DNA from: an uncultured Rhodospirillales bacterium
Lineage (GTDB): Bacteria; Pseudomonadota; Alphaproteobacteria; Acetobacterales; Acetobacteraceae
Assembly (NCBI GenBank): GCA_903845065.1
Contig: CAIMWH010000030.1
Location: 1-36,394 of the forward strand
Direction of reading: 5' to 3'
Length of the DNA: 36,394 bases
The notes beneath the pieces were generated by a model. It made no database searches, had not been told where the DNA came from, and worked only from the letters and a program-made list of their open reading frames with translations. The stretch's first letter is position 1. The number at the start of each line of letters is the position of its first letter. Position numbers and translations under genes: made by a program. This document shows positions 26,130 through 33,672 of this stretch, piece after piece.

Positions 26130-26905
26130 TCACGTCCCGCAAAATCAGCACCCGCGCCGGCACCATCAACGTCTTCGAAGGCGGGGAGGGGCCTGACCTG
26201 CTCTTCCTCCACGCCGCCGGCGGCATCAATGCCGAAAGCCCCTTCCTCCAGGCCCTCGCCAAATCCTACCACGTCCGCGCCCCCCAACTCCCCGGCTACG
26301 GTGACAGCGACGACAGCGACAACATCCACGACATGCTCGAAGTCACCCTCCATAGCTTCGACGTGCTGGAGAAACTCGGCCTCAACAAACCCATTCTCGT
26401 CGGCCACTCCCTCGGCGGCATGATCGCCGCCGAAATGGCCGCCGTCTGCCCGAACGACGTGGACAAACTCTGCCTCATCGCCGCCGCGGGCCTCTGGCTC
26501 GATGCCCACCCCGTCCCCGACATCTTCACCCTGCTGCCGCGCGAATTCCCCGAATACATGTTCCATGACGTGGAAGCCGGCCGCGCCATGATGACGTCGA
26601 ACCTCAACATCAATGACCCCGCCTTCCTCATCCCCTTCCTCGTCAACAACGCCCGCCAACTCGGTATGGCCGGCAAGTTCCTCTTCCCCATCCCGGAACG
26701 CGGCCTGAAGGACCGCATCCACCGCATCAAGGCGAAAACCGTGCTGGTCTGGGGCGCCAACGACAAGCTGTTCCCCGCCCCCTACGCCCACGCCTACAAG
26801 GACAGCATCAGGGGCAGCGAACTCGTCATCATCCCGGAGGCCGGCCACATGGTCCCCCTGGAAAAAGCCGAAGCCACGCTCGCCGCCATCGCCCGCCTAC
26901 GCTGA
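26126..26905 (+). CDS. Alpha/beta hydrolase
   Basis: Cytoplasmic alpha/beta hydrolase of 259 aa. The oxyanion region is LLFLHAAGG, and PQLPGYGDSD follows. The nucleophile elbow VGHSLGGM gives S95, the acid is in VWGANDKLF (about D213) and the base is in PEAGHMVP (H241). Members of this group include C-C bond hydrolases of ring-cleavage pathways, esterases and lactonases. It is translationally coupled to the flavin enzyme through an ATGA overlap. That pairing fits a monooxygenase that makes an ester or lactone, opened by this hydrolase (inference). It ends 10 bases before the amidohydrolase. Confidence 0.88.
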   Translation: MITSRKISTRAGTINVFEGGEGPDLLFLHAAGGINAESPFLQALAKSYHVRAPQLPGYGDSDDSDNIHDMLEVTLHSFDVLEKLGLNKPILVGHSLGGMIAAEMAAVCPNDVDKLCLIAAAGLWLDAHPVPDIFTLLPREFPEYMFHDVEAGRAMMTSNLNINDPAFLIPFLVNNARQLGMAGKFLFPIPERGLKDRIHRIKAKTVLVWGANDKLFPAPYAHAYKDSIRGSELVIIPEAGHMVPLEKAEATLAAIARLR

Positions 26906-26915
26906 GGACCCCGCC

Positions 26916-28637
26916 ATGCACCCCGATTTTGACCTCGTCATCCGCCACGGCACCGTCTACGACGGCACCGGCGCCCCTCCCATCGAGGCCGACATCGGGG
27001 TCAAGGCCGGCCGCATCGCCGCCATCGCCCCCAACCTCCCCCAGGGCCGCGAGGAAATCGACGCCACCGGCAAAATCGTCACCCCCGGCTTCGTCGACAT
27101 CCACACCCACTACGACGGCCAGGCCATCTGGGACTCCCACCTCGCCCCCTCCGCGCTGCACGGCGTCACCACCGCCGTCATGGGCAACTGCGGCGTCGGC
27201 TTCGCCCCGGTCAAACCCGGCGACCGCGACAAGCTGATCGAACTCATGGAGGGCGTCGAAGACATCCCCGGCCCCGCTTTGCACGAAGGCCTCAACTTCA
27301 CCTGGGAAACCTTCCCCGAATACCTCGACGCGCTCGAAACCCGCCCCCGCGACATCGACATCTGCGCCCAACTCCCCCACGCCGCCCTCCGCGTCTACGT
27401 CATGGGCGAACGCGCGCTGCGCCTCGAACCAGCCAACCCGCAGGACATCGCGCAAATGCGCCGCCTCGCCGAGGAAGCCATGCGCGCCGGCGCCTTCGGC
27501 TTCTCCACCTCGCGCACCATCAGCCACAAAACCCTTGCCGGCGATCCCACCCCCACCCTGCGCGCCCAGGAGGACGAACTCCTCGGCATCGCGCTGGGCA
27601 TCAAGGACGCCGGCTCCGGCATGATCGAACTGGTGTCGGACTGGAACACGCCCGACGTCGAGACCGAATTCGCCATGGTCCGCCGCATCGTCGAAGCCTC
27701 CGGCCGCCCCCTCGTCTTCTCCCTCGGCCAGCGCCACGATCGCCCGGAAGCCTACAAGAAACTCCTCGCCTTCTCCGACCAGGCCGCCGCCGACGGCCAC
27801 GCCATCCGCCCGGTCTTCCCGCCCCGCCCCATCGGCATCCTGTTCGGCCTGCTCGGCAGCCAGAACCCCTTCGCCGGCACCCCCACCTATAAAACCATCG
27901 CCCACCTGCCCGCGCCCGAGCGCGCCGCCGCCATGCGCCAACCCGAAATCCGCGCCGCCATCCTCGCCGAAGACCCCTACGAGGGCTCCAACTTCCCCCT
28001 CCTCAAGCGCCTCGGCTACGAGCGCATGTTCGCCTTCGCCGAACCCCTCAACTACGAACCCGCCGCCGAAACCGCCATCACCGCCATCGCCGCCCGCGAA
28101 GGCCGTACCGCCCCCGAAGTCGCCTACGACATGCTCACGTCGGATGATGGCCGCAACTTCATCTTCGCCCCCCTGGTCAACTTCGCCGACTGCACCCTGA
28201 ACGCCAGCCACGAAATGCTGACCCACCGCAATGCCATCGTCGGCCTGTCCGACGGCGGCGCCCATGTCGGCTTTATCTCGGACGGCAGCTTCCCCACCTT
28301 CCTCCTCACCTACTGGGGCCGGGACCGCACCGAGGGCCGCTTCCCGCTGGCCGAACTCATCCGCCGCCAAACTTCCGACACCGCCCACGCCGTCGGCCTG
28401 CACGATCGCGGCGTCCTCGCCGTCGGCCTGCGCGCCGACCTCAACGTGATCGACTACACCACCCTGGCCCTCGAACGCCCCGTCATGCGCTTCGACCTCC
28501 CCGCCGGCGGCCGCCGCCTCATGCAATCCGCCACCGGCTACACCGCCACCATCCAGTCCGGCCAAATCACCTATCGCGAAGGCGTGCCAACTGGCGCCCT
28601 GCCCGGCAAATTGGTACGAGGCCCCCAAGCGGCCTGA
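26916..28637 (+). CDS. N-acyl-D-amino-acid deacylase-like amidohydrolase
   Basis: Amidohydrolase-superfamily protein of 573 aa in the D-aminoacylase group. The N-terminal sandwich (FDLVIRHGTVYDGTG) is followed by the metal motif GFVDIHTHYDGQ. GNCGVGFAPV has the Cys that D-aminoacylases use as metal ligand. Later landmarks are GAFGFSTSRT, GLSDGGAHVGF with the catalytic Asp region, and GLRADLNVID near the end where the sandwich resumes. These enzymes hydrolyse N-acyl or cyclic amide bonds. It lies 10 bases after the alpha/beta hydrolase and 27 before the lyase, inside one operon. Many uncharacterised proteins share this architecture, so the D-amino-acid specificity is only a family label. Confidence 0.87.
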   Translation: MHPDFDLVIRHGTVYDGTGAPPIEADIGVKAGRIAAIAPNLPQGREEIDATGKIVTPGFVDIHTHYDGQAIWDSHLAPSALHGVTTAVMGNCGVGFAPVKPGDRDKLIELMEGVEDIPGPALHEGLNFTWETFPEYLDALETRPRDIDICAQLPHAALRVYVMGERALRLEPANPQDIAQMRRLAEEAMRAGAFGFSTSRTISHKTLAGDPTPTLRAQEDELLGIALGIKDAGSGMIELVSDWNTPDVETEFAMVRRIVEASGRPLVFSLGQRHDRPEAYKKLLAFSDQAAADGHAIRPVFPPRPIGILFGLLGSQNPFAGTPTYKTIAHLPAPERAAAMRQPEIRAAILAEDPYEGSNFPLLKRLGYERMFAFAEPLNYEPAAETAITAIAAREGRTAPEVAYDMLTSDDGRNFIFAPLVNFADCTLNASHEMLTHRNAIVGLSDGGAHVGFISDGSFPTFLLTYWGRDRTEGRFPLAELIRRQTSDTAHAVGLHDRGVLAVGLRADLNVIDYTTLALERPVMRFDLPAGGRRLMQSATGYTATIQSGQITYREGVPTGALPGKLVRGPQAA

Positions 28638-28664
28638 CCCGCGCCGACACGAAGGACCCCCGCC

Positions 28665-29624
28665 ATGACCGACTACCCCAAGACAGTCGAAATCCACGAA
28701 GAAGGCCCCCGCGAAGGCTTCCAGATCGAGCCCGGCCCCATCCAAACCGCCGAGAAAATCCGCCTCATCGAGGCCCTCGCCGAAACCGGCCTCCACCACA
28801 TCCAGGTCTGCTCCTTCGTCAACACCCGCCTCGTCCCCGGCTGGGCCGACGCCGAGGCCACCGTCGAGGGCTTCACCGCCAGGCCAGGCGTTCACTACAC
28901 CGGCCTGTGGTTCAACTCGAACGGCCTCGAACGCGCGCTCGCCTTCCGCGACAAACTCACCGTCACCGGCTCCATCCACGTCACCGCGTCGGAGGCCTTC
29001 ACCCGCAAGAACCTCAACCGCAGCCACGCCGAAAACCTCGCCGCCATGCGCAAGCAAACCGCGCTGCACCTCGCCCACAACGTCCCGGTCAACCGCGTCG
29101 GCGTCATGGCCGCCTTCGGCTGCAACTACCAGGGCGACATCAGCCCCGCCCAGGTGGTGAGCACGGTCGCGGACGGCATGGCCATCGCCGCCGAACACAA
29201 CACAAAAATCGACGTCATCTCCCTCGCCGACACCATGGGCTGGGCCGCCCCCCACCGCATCGAGCGCGTCATCGGCGAAGTCCGCGCCCGCTGGCCCGAC
29301 CAGACCATCGCGCTCCATTTGCATGACACCCGCGGCCTCGCCGTCGCCAACGCCGCCGCCGCGCTGCGCATGGGCGTCGCCCAGTTCGACAGCACCGTCG
29401 GCGGCCTCGGCGGCTGCCCCTTCGCCGGCCAGAAAGGTGCCGCGGGCAACATCTGCACCGAGGAACTCGCCCTCCTCTGCGCCGAAATGGGCATCGAAAC
29501 CGGCATCGACCTCGACCGCCTGATCGAAGTCGGCCGCATGGCCGAAGCCATCGTCGCCCACGTCCTGCCCAGCGAACTCATCCACGCCGGCAGCCTCGAT
29601 GCCTTCCGCCGCCAAGCCGCCTGA
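28665..29624 (+). CDS. Hydroxymethylglutaryl-CoA lyase-like DRE-TIM metallolyase
   Basis: TIM-barrel lyase of 319 aa. The HMG-CoA lyase hallmark STVGGLGGCPFAG supplies the catalytic Cys (C251). The metal-binding HxH is in LHLHDTRG (H218, H220). The N-terminal motif reads EEGPREGFQ instead of the usual VGPRDGLQ: catalytic R16 is kept but the metal-ligand Asp is Glu (E17). The barrel and length are otherwise normal. The family cleaves 3-hydroxy-3-methylacyl-CoA to acetyl-CoA plus a ketoacid. With the changed ligand and this context, a different branched hydroxyacyl-CoA is likely (inference). It follows the amidohydrolase by 27 bases and precedes a second C-C lyase. Confidence 0.87.
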   Translation: MTDYPKTVEIHEEGPREGFQIEPGPIQTAEKIRLIEALAETGLHHIQVCSFVNTRLVPGWADAEATVEGFTARPGVHYTGLWFNSNGLERALAFRDKLTVTGSIHVTASEAFTRKNLNRSHAENLAAMRKQTALHLAHNVPVNRVGVMAAFGCNYQGDISPAQVVSTVADGMAIAAEHNTKIDVISLADTMGWAAPHRIERVIGEVRARWPDQTIALHLHDTRGLAVANAAAALRMGVAQFDSTVGGLGGCPFAGQKGAAGNICTEELALLCAEMGIETGIDLDRLIEVGRMAEAIVAHVLPSELIHAGSLDAFRRQAA

Positions 29625-29654
29625 CGTCCAAATGCCTGACAAGGAACAAAAAAA

Positions 29655-30452
29655 GTGTCCACCACCATCAATCCCACCCTGCAGCGCCTGAACGCCGGCA
29701 AACTCGCCCTCGGCTTCTGCGTCTATCACCTGCGCACCACCGCCTCCGCCATGCTGGCCCACGCCACCGGCTATGACTGGCTCTTCATCGATACCGAACA
29801 CGGCGCCTTCACCACCCAGGAAACCTCGCAGATGTGCCTGGCCGCCATCCCCTTCGGCATCACCCCCATCGTCCGCGTCTGCGCCGACGCCCTCGACGAA
29901 GCCACCCGCGCGCTCGACAACGGCGCCATGGGCATCGTCGTCCCCCACGTCTCCACCGTCGCCTCCGCCAAACGCGTCGTCGACGCCCTGCGCTTCCCCC
30001 CCGTCGGCACCCGCTCCTGGGGCGCCCCCCCGGCGATGTACAACTACGGCGGCCCCGGCCTCGCCGAAGCCCAGGAATCCCTGAATCGGGACGTCCTGAT
30101 CTGCACCATGATCGAGACCGAGGAAGCCATCGGCAACGTCGACGAAATTGCCAAGGTCCCCGGTATCGACGTCATCATGATCGGCTCGACCGACCTCACC
30201 ACCCGCATGGGCATCCCCGGCCAGTGGGGCCACGAAAAACTCCAGAACGCCTACAAGAAGGTCGGCGCCGCCTGCAAAAAGAACGGCAAGCACCTCGGCC
30301 TCGGCGGCATCGGCGATGACGTCTGGGCGCCGCACTACATCAAGTCAGGCGCCCGCATGGTCCTCGCCCACTCCGACCACGGCATGATCATGGAAGCCGG
30401 CACCAATCGTGCCAAGATGCTCCGGGCGTTGGAGAAGAAATCGAAGAAGTAG
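29655..30452 (+). CDS. HpcH/HpaI family aldolase
   Basis: Class II pyruvate-type aldolase of 265 aa. Landmarks are FIDTEHGAF (catalytic His, metal environment), PIVRVCAD (catalytic Arg), GAMGIVVPHVST, then CTMIETEEAIGNVDEI with the metal-binding Glu, and IMIGSTDLTTRMG with the second metal acid. These enzymes split 4-hydroxy-2-oxoacids into pyruvate plus an aldehyde. The start is a GTG at 29655, with AAGGA 9 bases upstream; no nearby ATG fits. It is the last gene of the plus-strand run and is followed by the large inverted repeat at 30463. The Lys-rich C-terminus (EKKSKK) is unusual for the family. It may release pyruvate as the final step of the pathway. Confidence 0.88.
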   Translation: MSTTINPTLQRLNAGKLALGFCVYHLRTTASAMLAHATGYDWLFIDTEHGAFTTQETSQMCLAAIPFGITPIVRVCADALDEATRALDNGAMGIVVPHVSTVASAKRVVDALRFPPVGTRSWGAPPAMYNYGGPGLAEAQESLNRDVLICTMIETEEAIGNVDEIAKVPGIDVIMIGSTDLTTRMGIPGQWGHEKLQNAYKKVGAACKKNGKHLGLGGIGDDVWAPHYIKSGARMVLAHSDHGMIMEAGTNRAKMLRALEKKSKK

Positions 30453-30462
30453 AAGCGGTTCA

Positions 30463-30568
30463 TTTTTTGAAAAAAAGAACCAAAAAACTTTTCCCCGATG
30501 GCTTCGCCTTTTCCAAGGGGAGGGGCAAAGCCATCGGATAAAAAGTTTTTGCTTCTTTTTTCAAAAAG
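30463..30568. repeat. Large AT-rich inverted repeat, probable bidirectional terminator
   Basis: Arm 1 (30463-30508) and arm 2 (30524-30568) are near-complementary over about 45 bases with few mismatches or one-base gaps; CCGATGGCTTCGCC pairs with GGCAAAGCCATCGG. The loop is about 15 bases (TTTTCCAAGGGGAGG). The outer arms are A/T-rich runs, so on each strand the stem is followed by T-rich sequence. It fills the gap between the convergent aldolase and MocR genes (11 and 10 bases from their stops). Its low GC stands out sharply. No coding potential is evident. Confidence 0.8.
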
Positions 30569-30578
30569 AAGCCCTTCC

Positions 30579-32012
30579 CTATCCTCCAGCCCGAATAGCC
30601 GCCGCCAACCGCCGCGCCGCCTCCGCCGCCATCGCCACCGGCGTGGTCGCAAACCCCAGCACCAGCCCCGGATGCCGCGCCGCCCCGTTGAAGTACGCCG
30701 AGAACGGCGACACCGCCAACCCCCGCGACCGCGCCGCCAGCACCACCCCCGCCTCGTCCACTCCATCGCCCAACCGCACCACCAGATGCAGCCCGCCAGG
30801 TGCCGCCAGCGCCACCGCCTGCGGACAATGCCGCGCCAGCCCCGCCAGCAACGCCGCCCGCCGCTTGGCATACTCCGTCCGCATCCGCCTTATATGCGGC
30901 CCCAGCAGCCCCTCCGCGATGAAATCCGCCAGCACCGCCTGCTGCAACGTCCCCGGCCCGCGATCCCCCAACCCCCGTGCCCGCACGAACGCCGCGGTCA
31001 ACGGCGCCGGCAGCACCGCGAACCCCAGCCGCAACGCCGGCGCCAGCGTCTTGCTGAACGTCCCGCAATAGATCACCCGCCCACCCCGATCGAGCGAGGC
31101 TAGCGGCGGCAACGGCTTGCCCTCCCAGCGAAATTCCGAGTCGCAGTCATCCTCCAGGATCCACGCCCCCGCCCGCGCCGCCCAATCGAGCAACGCCAAC
31201 CGCCGCCCGATCGGCAACGCCCCCCCGAGCGGAGTCGCATGCGAAGGCGCCACCAACGCCAGCCGCGCCCCCGGCGCCAGCCGTATCCCGGCCGCCACAT
31301 CCAGCCCCTCCGCGTCCGACGGCACCGGCACCAGCGTCGCCCCCGCCGCCGACAACGCGCCCCGACCGGCGATATACCCCGGATTTTCTACCCACGCCGG
31401 ATCACCGGGATCGAGCAGCAACTCGGCCGCCACCCGCAACGCCTGCTGCGTCCCCGCGGTAATCACGATCTGCGCCGGATCGGCGATCAACCCCCGCGTC
31501 GCCGCCAGATGCGCCGCCACCGCCGCCCGCAGCACCGGCAGCCCCTGCATATTGGGATACGCACTCGCCTCGGGCGCCAAATTGCGCAACACCCGCGTGG
31601 TGCAGCGCGCCCACGCCGCCGCCGGAAACAACTCGCTCGCCGGCACCCCGGGCGCCAGCAACGCCGAGTTATCCGCCACCGGCCCCGCCGTTGACAGCGG
31701 CACCGAAGCAATCATCGCCCCCCGGCGTGACAGCGGCACCGCCGCCACCCGCGCCGCCGGCGCCGCATCCGGCACCGCATCCGGCAAATCCGTCGCCACA
31801 AACGTCCCGCTGCCGATCCGCGCCCGCACATACCCCTCGGCCGCCAACCGCTCATACGCCAGCACCACCGTCTGCCGCGCCACCCCGATCTCATCCGCCA
31901 AATGCCGGCTCGGCGGCAACCGCGACCCCGCCGGCAGCGCGCCCGAAAGAATCCCGGTCCGCAGCCGCTCGAAAACCGCATGCTGTCGAGATTGGTCCGC
32001 CAGTACAGGCAT
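30579..32012 (-). CDS. MocR-type transcriptional regulator (GntR DNA-binding domain plus aminotransferase-like domain)
   Basis: Protein of about 477 aa. An N-terminal winged helix of the GntR type (residues 10-75: LRTGILSGALPAGSRLPPSR, GVARQTVVLAYERLAAEGYV) is joined to a fold-type I aminotransferase domain. In that domain ITAGTQQAL, WVENPGYIAGR, VAPSHATPLG and the PLP-binding region YCGTFSKTLAPALR (Lys kept) are visible. Such regulators sense PLP adducts or amino compounds. The start could be ATG 32012 or the in-frame GTG at 32030; neither has a clear ribosome site. It diverges from a PaiB-family gene, a common pairing, and probably controls it from the shared 67-base region. Confidence 0.9.
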   Translation of the reverse strand: MPVLADQSRQHAVFERLRTGILSGALPAGSRLPPSRHLADEIGVARQTVVLAYERLAAEGYVRARIGSGTFVATDLPDAVPDAAPAARVAAVPLSRRGAMIASVPLSTAGPVADNSALLAPGVPASELFPAAAWARCTTRVLRNLAPEASAYPNMQGLPVLRAAVAAHLAATRGLIADPAQIVITAGTQQALRVAAELLLDPGDPAWVENPGYIAGRGALSAAGATLVPVPSDAEGLDVAAGIRLAPGARLALVAPSHATPLGGALPIGRRLALLDWAARAGAWILEDDCDSEFRWEGKPLPPLASLDRGGRVIYCGTFSKTLAPALRLGFAVLPAPLTAAFVRARGLGDRGPGTLQQAVLADFIAEGLLGPHIRRMRTEYAKRRAALLAGLARHCPQAVALAAPGGLHLVVRLGDGVDEAGVVLAARSRGLAVSPFSAYFNGAARHPGLVLGFATTPVAMAAEAARRLAAAIRAGG

Positions 32013-32050
32013 GGATTGGGTATCTGTCACAGTCCAATGATACCTTATAG
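31991..32050. promoter_or_regulatory. Probable MocR operator/promoter region
   Basis: Between and just inside the divergent mocR-like and paiB-like starts there are three ATTGG boxes: 31991-31995, 32015-32019, and inverted at 32034-32038 (CCAAT). GGTATC (32019-32024) is repeated inverted as GATACC (32039-32044), 20 bases apart, about two helical turns. TTATAG at 32045-32050 could serve as a -10 element. MocR proteins commonly bind spaced repeats next to their own promoters, so this is the natural operator candidate. Confidence 0.45.
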
Positions 32051-32079
32051 GCTGACCGGAGCAAGCCCCAGGAGCCGTC

Positions 32080-32679
32080 ATGTACCTTCGCCCCTTCTTC
32101 GCCGAAACCGACCACGCCCGCATCGCCGGCCTCATCGCCGCCTACTCGTTCGGCGTGCTGATCACCCACGGCCCGCGCGGCATGGAAGCCTCCCACATCC
32201 CCTTCATCGTGGCGCAGCAGGACGGCCAACTCATCCTCAGCGCCCATCTCGGCGCCGCCAACCCGCAATGTGACGCGCTCGACGGCGGCACCGCCCTCGC
32301 CGTCTTCACCGGCCCGCACGCCTACATCGCGCCCGGCTGGTACACCACCCAACCCGCCGTCCCCACCTGGGACTACGCCGCCGTCCACATCCACGGCACC
32401 CTTGCGCGCGTCGATGATGACGCCAGCACCGCCGAAATCCTCAAGGCCCTCGCCGCCGATGACCCCAAAGGCTTCGACCTCGACTCCCTCGCGCCGCAAT
32501 ACCGCGCGCAAATGTTCAAGGGGATCAAGGCCTTCCGCCTCCCTGCCAACCGTATCGAGGCGCAGTGGAAAATGAGCCAGAACCGCAGCGCCGAGGATCG
32601 CCAGGGCGTCATCGCGGCTCTGCGCGACCAGGGCAACGCCGCCGTCGCCGACATCATCGCCGCCACTCTGCCGGTCTGA
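32080..32679 (+). CDS. PaiB-type FMN-binding negative transcriptional regulator family protein
   Basis: Protein of 199 aa with the split-barrel flavin-reductase-like fold of the PaiB family. It begins MYLRPFFAETD and has FGVLITHGPRGMEASHIPF, LSAHLGAANPQ, FTGPHAYIAPGWY (the family's PHxYIxPxWY pattern) and a C-terminal KMSQNRSAEDRQGV. Bacillus PaiB is described as a repressor, but many relatives are probably flavin or haem-binding enzymes without a DNA-binding domain. ATG 32080 follows AGGAG. It is transcribed divergently from the MocR gene, a recurrent pairing that suggests MocR controls it. A perfect hairpin follows its stop. Confidence 0.88.
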   Translation: MYLRPFFAETDHARIAGLIAAYSFGVLITHGPRGMEASHIPFIVAQQDGQLILSAHLGAANPQCDALDGGTALAVFTGPHAYIAPGWYTTQPAVPTWDYAAVHIHGTLARVDDDASTAEILKALAADDPKGFDLDSLAPQYRAQMFKGIKAFRLPANRIEAQWKMSQNRSAEDRQGVIAALRDQGNAAVADIIAATLPV

Positions 32680-32696
32680 CACCGTAGAAACGACTA

Positions 32697-32726
32697 CCGC
32701 GGCGCAGGGAACCCCCTGCGCCGCGG
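32697..32726 (+). terminator. Perfect GC hairpin after the PaiB-type gene
   Basis: A 13-bp perfect stem, CCGCGGCGCAGGG (32697-32709) with CCCTGCGCCGCGG (32714-32726), has a 4-base loop AACC. No T-run follows, so it may work with Rho or simply stabilise the 3' end. It lies between the convergent PaiB-type and rpsU genes and could serve both. Confidence 0.65.
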
Positions 32727-32762
32727 CGCGCTATCTCTTATGCAAGGCCTAGCAGAAGGGTC

Positions 32763-32966
32763 TTAGAACCCTTCGCGCTCCAGCCGCTTGCGCTCCATCT
32801 TCCGCGCCCGGCGCACAGCTTCCGCGGCTTCGCGGGCCCGGCGCTCCGAGGGCTTCTCGAAATGGCGGCGCAGCTTCATTTCACGGAAGATTCCTTCCCG
32901 CTGCATCTTCTTCTTGAGCGCTTTCAGCGCCTGGTCGACATTGTTGTCACGAACGAGAACCTGCAC
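32763..32966 (-). CDS. rpsU: 30S ribosomal protein S21
   Basis: Small basic protein of 67 aa. [20 protein letters not shown] is the S21 signature start, and the C-terminus is a Lys/Arg/Glu-rich helix. S21 helps 30S subunits base-pair with mRNA leaders at initiation. The start is GTG (32964-32966), preceded on its strand by GAGGAG. It stands divergent from def and coq9 with 148 bases between starts. Codon use is less extreme in C-ending codons than in the catabolic genes, as expected for a highly expressed gene. Confidence 0.96.
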   Translation of the reverse strand: MQVLVRDNNVDQALKALKKKMQREGIFREMKLRRHFEKPSERRAREAAEAVRRARKMERKRLEREGF

Positions 32967-33114
32967 TTGGCCGCCTACTCCTCTGCCTGAAACACGTCCA
33001 AAACGGACGACGAAAAGGGTTCCCGAACGGACTGCCCGCCCAGGAAGGGGTGCGCTATATCATGGCAACGCCCGCCGCAAAACCCTCAATTCACGTCCCC
33101 CGATCGGAGCAGCC

Positions 33115-33672
33115 ATGGCCATCCTGAAGATCGCCCGCATGGGCCACCCAGTTTTGTTGCAAAAAGCAGAACTCGTCAAAGACCCGACCGCGCCCGAAAT
33201 CAAGCGTCTGGTGGCCGATATGTTCGAAACCCTGGACGATATCCAGGGCGCCGGCCTTGCCGCCCCGCAGGTCCATATGCCCCTGCGATTGTTTATTTTT
33301 CGCGTCCTGACCAGCCGCGCCGCCGGTGACCCGGACGATCGCCCCATCGGCAACACCGTGGTGATCAACCCCACGCTCACCTTCCTCGGCGAACAGAAGC
33401 AGATCGGCTGGGAAGGCTGCCTCTCCATCCCCGGCATTCGCGCCGGTGTGCCGCGCGCCTGGCGCATCCGCTATGAAGGCGTGGACACCAGCGGCGCCCC
33501 CGTCACCGGCGAAGTCACCGGCGCCCACGCCGCCATCGTCCAGCACGAGTACGACCATCTCGACGGCATCCTCTACCCCATGCGCATGACCGACTTCTCC
33601 CTCTTCGGCTTCATCGAGGATCTCGCCAAAGCCGGCGCCCCCGAACTCTCCCGCGCCCGGCCCCTGCCATGA
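33115..33672 (+). CDS. def: Peptide deformylase
   Basis: Metalloenzyme of 185 aa that removes the formyl group from new proteins. All three signature motifs are present: GAGLAAPQV, EGCLSIPG (Cys metal ligand) and QHEYDHLDG (two His ligands and the catalytic Glu). The C-terminus is somewhat long and Pro-rich. ATG 33115 follows CGGAGCAGCC. It lies apart from fmt, so it may be a second, type-II-like deformylase copy; this cannot be settled here. It overlaps coq9 by 4 bases (ATGA), indicating coupled translation. Confidence 0.95.
   Translation: MAILKIARMGHPVLLQKAELVKDPTAPEIKRLVADMFETLDDIQGAGLAAPQVHMPLRLFIFRVLTSRAAGDPDDRPIGNTVVINPTLTFLGEQKQIGWEGCLSIPGIRAGVPRAWRIRYEGVDTSGAPVTGEVTGAHAAIVQHEYDHLDGILYPMRMTDFSLFGFIEDLAKAGAPELSRARPLP

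Noticed and set aside
26829-30335. 1168-codon open frame on the minus strand
   Set aside because: It is antisense to four well-supported genes. The translation is low-complexity Gly/Ala/Asp/Val-rich with no motif, the expected by-product of C-rich third codon positions on the other strand.
30409-31103. Plus-strand frames of 200-220 codons near the AT-rich inverted repeat
   Set aside because: The peptides come from translating both arms of the palindrome and the antisense of the MocR gene; there is no start signal or family pattern.
32788-33114. Upstream extension of peptide deformylase (start at 32788)
   Set aside because: The extension is antisense to rpsU. The deformylase N-terminus begins at MAILKIARMGHP (33115) with a ribosome site.
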